A DNA stretch of 8,594 nt from Desulfocapsa sp. (lineage in GTDB: Bacteria; Desulfobacterota; Desulfobulbia; Desulfobulbales; Desulfocapsaceae). The stretch is from positions 1 through 8,594 of the forward strand of contig DAOWDZ010000132.1 of NCBI GenBank assembly GCA_030638765.1. The letters run 5' to 3'. Each line of letters starts with the position of its first letter. Within the stretch, counting starts at the first letter, position 1. A model generated the notes under the pieces. The model had not been told where the DNA came from and ran no database searches. It saw nothing but the letters and a program-made list of their open reading frames with translations. Below are positions 5,854 through 8,594 of this stretch, piece by piece. Position numbers and translations under genes: made by a program.

Positions 5854-7353
5854 TCATTCTTCAGCAACACACAGTGTGCCATATTTGTCATAATCATCGA
5901 ATGATTGTGTGTCTATGTCACACTCTGCACATTTTATGTCTCCTAATATATTCAATGTTAATGACCTAAACTTGAAGTCTATTAAGTAACCACTATCACT
6001 TAGCATACCTCCGGTGTATGGGTCCGAACACATCTTTCTGTTTTCCTGTTGGGTCCAAAAATACTGGGAATTCGAAAATGTTAGTTTTCCTTGTTTGTAA
6101 TGTCGAATTTTTTTGAAAAAATTATTCAATTCTTGGAATGTGGGTAAGGACCACCGTTGGTTGTTGTGTCTTAACTTTTTGCAGTATGATATTGCATGGT
6201 CATAGGTCAGCTTTTTTCGGTTATTTTGAGTGTACCATGTCTTGCCGTTAACGTTTAGTATCGAATTTTCTTTTTTACGGGGCTGTTTAGTCTGCTTTGA
6301 TGGTTCTTTATTCTTTAAATGGAGTGGTTTACTCCGCGTTGATGTTTTCTTCTCGTTGAGTTTAGCGAGTTTAAATTGTGCTAGAGATTTCAAACGGCCA
6401 TGAGGAAAAGCTTCAAGAAAATATGCTATATCTTTAGGGTCGTTCGTTTCCTTGATCATTAACCACATCTCTTCTTCTGGATTGATATTTCGAATTGGTA
6501 CTTTACGGGTCGCCTGAGATACCTTTGGCTTGATCTTTTCTGGGACTGTTATTGGGGGAGGTGGGGCAGGGTGATTTGTTCGACTCTTTGTAAAATAAAA
6601 ATCACCCGTTAACGAAGATGATTCCCAGGGAGTTTGTTTCTCAGATGTTTCTTTTATTACTGCTCTGCGAACTTTTTTAAATACTTCTTCAATTTTTTTC
6701 CCTGGTTCCCTCATATATTTCAATAAAAAATGAGTATAAAGACCATTTCTTCTGTCCCCGTCAGACGCCACTGAGCCAGGTGATGTTGAATAGGCAACAA
6801 GTGATCCAAACGGAGCGTCCATCTTAGCTAACCCTTGCCTTGCAGACCTGGAATTTCGCATATAGGGGTTATTCCGGCAAGCATCGAGAATTACAATGTT
6901 CATGGAATTGCCAGCATCCTTCATGAGACCTAAAACACGACCAGCCTCCAAAGCCTCATACTCAACTTCTGACTCTGAGTCTATATCAGCCCCTATTGGG
7001 ATAAGAAAATTCTGACCATCAATTTGGGCACCGTGACCGGCATAATAAAACATTCCGATACCACCCTTTCGCAATGCCATTCCAAAGTCCTTAATGGATC
7101 TTTTCATTACTCGTAGGTTGGCATCCGTTTTTAATGTCACTGTGAAGCCACAGTTTCTCAATGCTGAAGCTATATCAAAAGCATCGTTGGCAGGATTTTT
7201 AAGAGGAGATGATGAATATTTACTGTTGCCTATAACAAGTGCAGTTCGAAGCTGACTCACAGGTTCTATTTTGATTCCTCTGTCTGTTTGTGCTTGAGCA
7301 GAGAAGCATTGTAGAAAGATTGCAAATGTTAGCAAGAATAGTCTGGCAATCAT
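5854..7353 (-). CDS. Exported caspase-like (peptidase C14) protein with C-terminal DUF1566/Lcl-like domain
   Basis: A 499-residue protein. MIARLFLLTFAIFLQCFSAQAQ is a Sec signal peptide, so it should act in the periplasm or outside. Residues ~36-255 are a caspase/metacaspase p20-like domain: RTALVIGNSKY, LKNPANDA, YYAGHGAQ with catalytic His107, and ILDACRNNPY with catalytic Cys159; both residues of the dyad are present, so it is probably active. A proline-rich linker (APPPPITVP, 263-271) leads to a motif common in bacterial caspase proteins (EMWLMIKETNDPKDIAYFLEAFPHG, about 295-319, here listed as separate pieces EMWLMIKETND and FLEAFPHG) and a Lys-rich stretch. Residues ~370-499 look like DUF1566/Lcl-C (YDHAISYCKKL, RWSLPTFQELNNFF, QYFWTQQ, GTLCVAEE). 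Partner and substrate are unknown. ATG 7353 fits the signal peptide; TTG 7368 is less likely. The gene, above all its 3' half, is more A+T-rich than typA and may be acquired. Confidence 0.93.
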   Translation of the reverse strand: MIARLFLLTFAIFLQCFSAQAQTDRGIKIEPVSQLRTALVIGNSKYSSSPLKNPANDAFDIASALRNCGFTVTLKTDANLRVMKRSIKDFGMALRKGGIGMFYYAGHGAQIDGQNFLIPIGADIDSESEVEYEALEAGRVLGLMKDAGNSMNIVILDACRNNPYMRNSRSARQGLAKMDAPFGSLVAYSTSPGSVASDGDRRNGLYTHFLLKYMREPGKKIEEVFKKVRRAVIKETSEKQTPWESSSLTGDFYFTKSRTNHPAPPPPITVPEKIKPKVSQATRKVPIRNINPEEEMWLMIKETNDPKDIAYFLEAFPHGRLKSLAQFKLAKLNEKKTSTRSKPLHLKNKEPSKQTKQPRKKENSILNVNGKTWYTQNNRKKLTYDHAISYCKKLRHNNQRWSLPTFQELNNFFKKIRHYKQGKLTFSNSQYFWTQQENRKMCSDPYTGGMLSDSGYLIDFKFRSLTLNILGDIKCAECDIDTQSFDDYDKYGTLCVAEE

Positions 7354-7388
7354 AGTGATAGATTCCAAGAGTTTTGGGAGTATTGTCT

Positions 7389-7426
7389 TAACTTAAAAAG
7401 TTACACTACTATGGGAAGAAAGACAA
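7389..7426 (-). promoter_or_regulatory. Perfect inverted repeat and weak promoter upstream of the caspase-like gene
   Basis: TAACTT-AAA-AAGTTA at 7389-7403 is a perfect 6+6 palindrome with a three-base centre, 36-50 bases before the caspase start codon. On the minus strand TTGTCT (complement of 7421-7426) and TAACTT (complement of 7398-7403) are 17 bases apart; the -10 is a poor match, but it coincides with one arm of the palindrome, so a bound regulator would block it. Short A+T palindromes are common, hence low confidence. Confidence 0.3.
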
Positions 7427-7450
7427 GGTCGGTGGGGCCGAACTTTAGTA

Positions 7451-7882
7451 CTAATCGGATATTTTTTTGAACGCGAAGTAATCAGCAATGATTTTTGCGT
7501 GATCAAAAACCAGTCCTGGCAAATGTTCTTCTGTGAAGAGTTTTGCTTCCACGGCATCATCCCCGGCTCTTGGCACCGTGTCAGCTTCAGCGATAAAAAC
7601 AGTTGATGCTGTGTGTTGACGAGGGTCTCGATCCGGGTCAGAATAGGTTCTGAACTGCTGCAGGTTCGTTACTGTCAGTCCTGTTTCCTCTTCTGCTTCT
7701 CGTGCTGCAGCTGTTTCGTATGATTCTCCATAGTCAACAAATCCACCGGGTATTGCCCATCCATGGGGTGGGTTCCTGCGTTTGATAAGCACAATTTTGT
7801 TATCAACCTCAATTATGATATCGACGGTTGGGACAGGATTTTTGTACATCTGAATTGTTTCCTGACAATGAGGACAGCGCAT
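7451..7882 (-). CDS. Nudix hydrolase
   Basis: A 143-residue protein with a complete Nudix box from Gly47 to Leu69 (GFVDYGE, seven residues, REAEEETGL), which binds Mg2+ and cleaves nucleoside diphosphates linked to another moiety. The N-terminus MRCPHCQ with one CxxC pair precedes [12 protein letters not shown], and [11 protein letters not shown] lies after the box; both are typical of a Nudix group that is common in Deltaproteobacteria and often annotated as ADP-ribose pyrophosphatase or MutT-like. Substrate cannot be told from sequence. I chose ATG 7882, where family proteins begin with the CxxC segment; a TTG at 7903 overlaps the upstream stop codon (TTGA) and would add seven residues. With ATG 7882 the gap to the upstream HAD gene is 17 bases, so the two are very probably one operon. 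A short imperfect inverted repeat (about 7430-7442) follows the stop but lacks a T run. Confidence 0.93.
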   Translation of the reverse strand: MRCPHCQETIQMYKNPVPTVDIIIEVDNKIVLIKRRNPPHGWAIPGGFVDYGESYETAAAREAEEETGLTVTNLQQFRTYSDPDRDPRQHTASTVFIAEADTVPRAGDDAVEAKLFTEEHLPGLVFDHAKIIADYFAFKKISD

Positions 7883-7899
7883 ATTGAAATGTATCCCGT

Positions 7900-8472
7900 T
7901 CAATTGTTGACTAATTGGTTAATGTCGTTCCAGTTATTGACCCTTTTCAGGGAGTGTCTGTTGTGGTTCCATGGCTGCGTATAGACAATGGGAATGATAT
8001 CTGTCGTCGCAAGTTGCAGGCAGGTTTTTACACGATCATCTATAAAATGACTGAGATTGTGTTCTCTGATGTAACGGGCCTTGTCATCATGGTCTCCCAT
8101 GGCAACCAGGTTGATCTTCTGGCAGGTTTGACTGGAAAAAAAATGATCGAGCCAATCGGCAACGGGTTGTTCCAGGGGCCTTGCGGTAATGATGGTCACC
8201 GGCGCTTTTTTTGTCATGCTGGTGATGACATCCACTGCTCCGGTAATTGGTTTGAGTCCTGATCCAAGAGAATCCTTTAAGATGGCATAAAATATCTTTT
8301 CAACTTTGTCGACGGGGATGGTGAGGCATTTTTCAATATCGAAGTTGGTGATATCTTCCAGTCGGAAGGAACAGTAGCTGTGTTCTTCACAGGCAATACG
8401 AATAAAGGCCTCTCCTGTATCTGCAATAACGCCGTCGAGGTCAAAGCCTATTGTGTGATTCTCGCTGTTCAT
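7900..8472 (-). CDS. HAD-superfamily hydrolase, 5'(3')-deoxyribonucleotidase-like (NT5C type)
   Basis: A 190-residue protein with the four HAD motifs: [11 protein letters not shown] (Asp11 nucleophile, Asp13), II TIITARP (Thr96), III Lys131 in DDKARYI, and IV HFIDDR (Asp145, Asp146). Size, the LDGVIADT start and the small helical cap (about 20-75) fit the NT5C-like 5'-nucleotidase group, which removes phosphate from (deoxy)nucleoside monophosphates; other small phosphomonoesters are possible. It is cytosolic, with no signal or membrane segment. It directly precedes the Nudix gene (17 bases, or a TTGA overlap if the alternative Nudix start is used), suggesting joint turnover of nucleotides: Nudix makes a monophosphate, which this enzyme could dephosphorylate. 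The only ATG is at 8472 and has no recognisable Shine-Dalgarno sequence. Confidence 0.88.
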   Translation of the reverse strand: MNSENHTIGFDLDGVIADTGEAFIRIACEEHSYCSFRLEDITNFDIEKCLTIPVDKVEKIFYAILKDSLGSGLKPITGAVDVITSMTKKAPVTIITARPLEQPVADWLDHFFSSQTCQKINLVAMGDHDDKARYIREHNLSHFIDDRVKTCLQLATTDIIPIVYTQPWNHNRHSLKRVNNWNDINQLVNN

Positions 8473-8527
8473 TCTATTAAATTGTCTGATTTGAAGTTGG
8501 TGGAAAACAGGAGGTTTGTCATTTGAG

Positions 8528-8594
8528 ATGCGAGAAAGAGTTCAAAAGCAAAGAAGACGATCAAAGACTTCCTGGTCAGTGATATACTATTTGC
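8528..8594 (+). CDS. Possible start of a divergent gene, cut by the right edge (partial)
   Basis: From ATG 8528 the frame is open to the window end, giving MRERVQKQRRRSKTSWSVIY and two more residues. A strongly basic start followed by a turn to hydrophobic residues is what a cytoplasmic N-terminus leading into a membrane anchor looks like. AGGAGG (8509-8514) is a perfect Shine-Dalgarno sequence but sits 13 bases before the ATG, longer than usual. The 55 bases to the divergent HAD gene would hold both promoters; I see no convincing -35/-10 pair there. Only 22 codons are visible, so no family can be named. Confidence 0.45.
   Translation, partial: MRERVQKQRRRSKTSWSVIYYL

Noticed and set aside
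7428..7442. GTCGG...CCGAAC inverted repeat as a terminator after the Nudix gene
   Set aside because: The stem is short and imperfect, and no T run follows on the minus strand; readthrough into the caspase gene cannot be excluded.
7763..8262. Plus-strand ORFs opposite the Nudix and HAD genes
   Set aside because: They are antisense to proteins with complete catalytic motifs and show no domain of their own.

Overview
The window looks like chromosomal DNA from a Gram-negative bacterium. The style of the Nudix, PilZ and membrane-hydrolase proteins, the moderate G+C content and a possible small selenoprotein all point towards the Desulfobacterota (former Deltaproteobacteria, Desulfobulbales-like). 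This placement is inferred from protein style, not from a marker gene. No tRNA, rRNA, CRISPR array, transposase or phage gene was seen.

Layout, left to right. Bases 3-680 (+) hold the 3' part of a PilZ-domain gene that is still open at the left edge. Converging on it is a two-gene minus-strand unit (2216 to 712): a polytopic membrane protein of the YdjM/DUF457 metal-dependent hydrolase type, coupled by an ATGA overlap to a small exported protein of unknown function. An 87-base divergent intergenic region separates that unit from an XPB/SSL2-type superfamily 2 helicase (2304-3668, +). Next comes a well-formed promoter, a short leader carrying an intrinsic-terminator-like hairpin, and typA/bipA (3811-5610, +), the ribosome-associated translational GTPase.

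Directly after typA, with a good Shine-Dalgarno sequence, lies an unlisted small membrane ORF (5614). It reads 31 codons to an in-frame TGA and then, in the same frame, 22 more codons to TAA. The TGA makes a C-x-x-U motif with Cys29, and a stem-loop with the geometry of a bacterial SECIS starts 12 bases after it. This is the best candidate for something undescribed in the window: a 54-residue, two-helix membrane selenoprotein. The main rival is that it is a decayed small membrane gene, because the same frame also stays open after the TAA and reads like an amphipathic helix.

The right third is on the minus strand: an exported caspase-like (C14) protease with a C-terminal DUF1566/Lcl-like domain (5854-7353), visibly more A+T-rich than typA. 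Upstream of it are a Nudix hydrolase (7451-7882) and a HAD-superfamily 5'-nucleotidase-like phosphatase (7900-8472), closely spaced and probably co-transcribed as a nucleotide-handling pair. A possible divergent gene starts at 8528 (+) and runs off the right edge.
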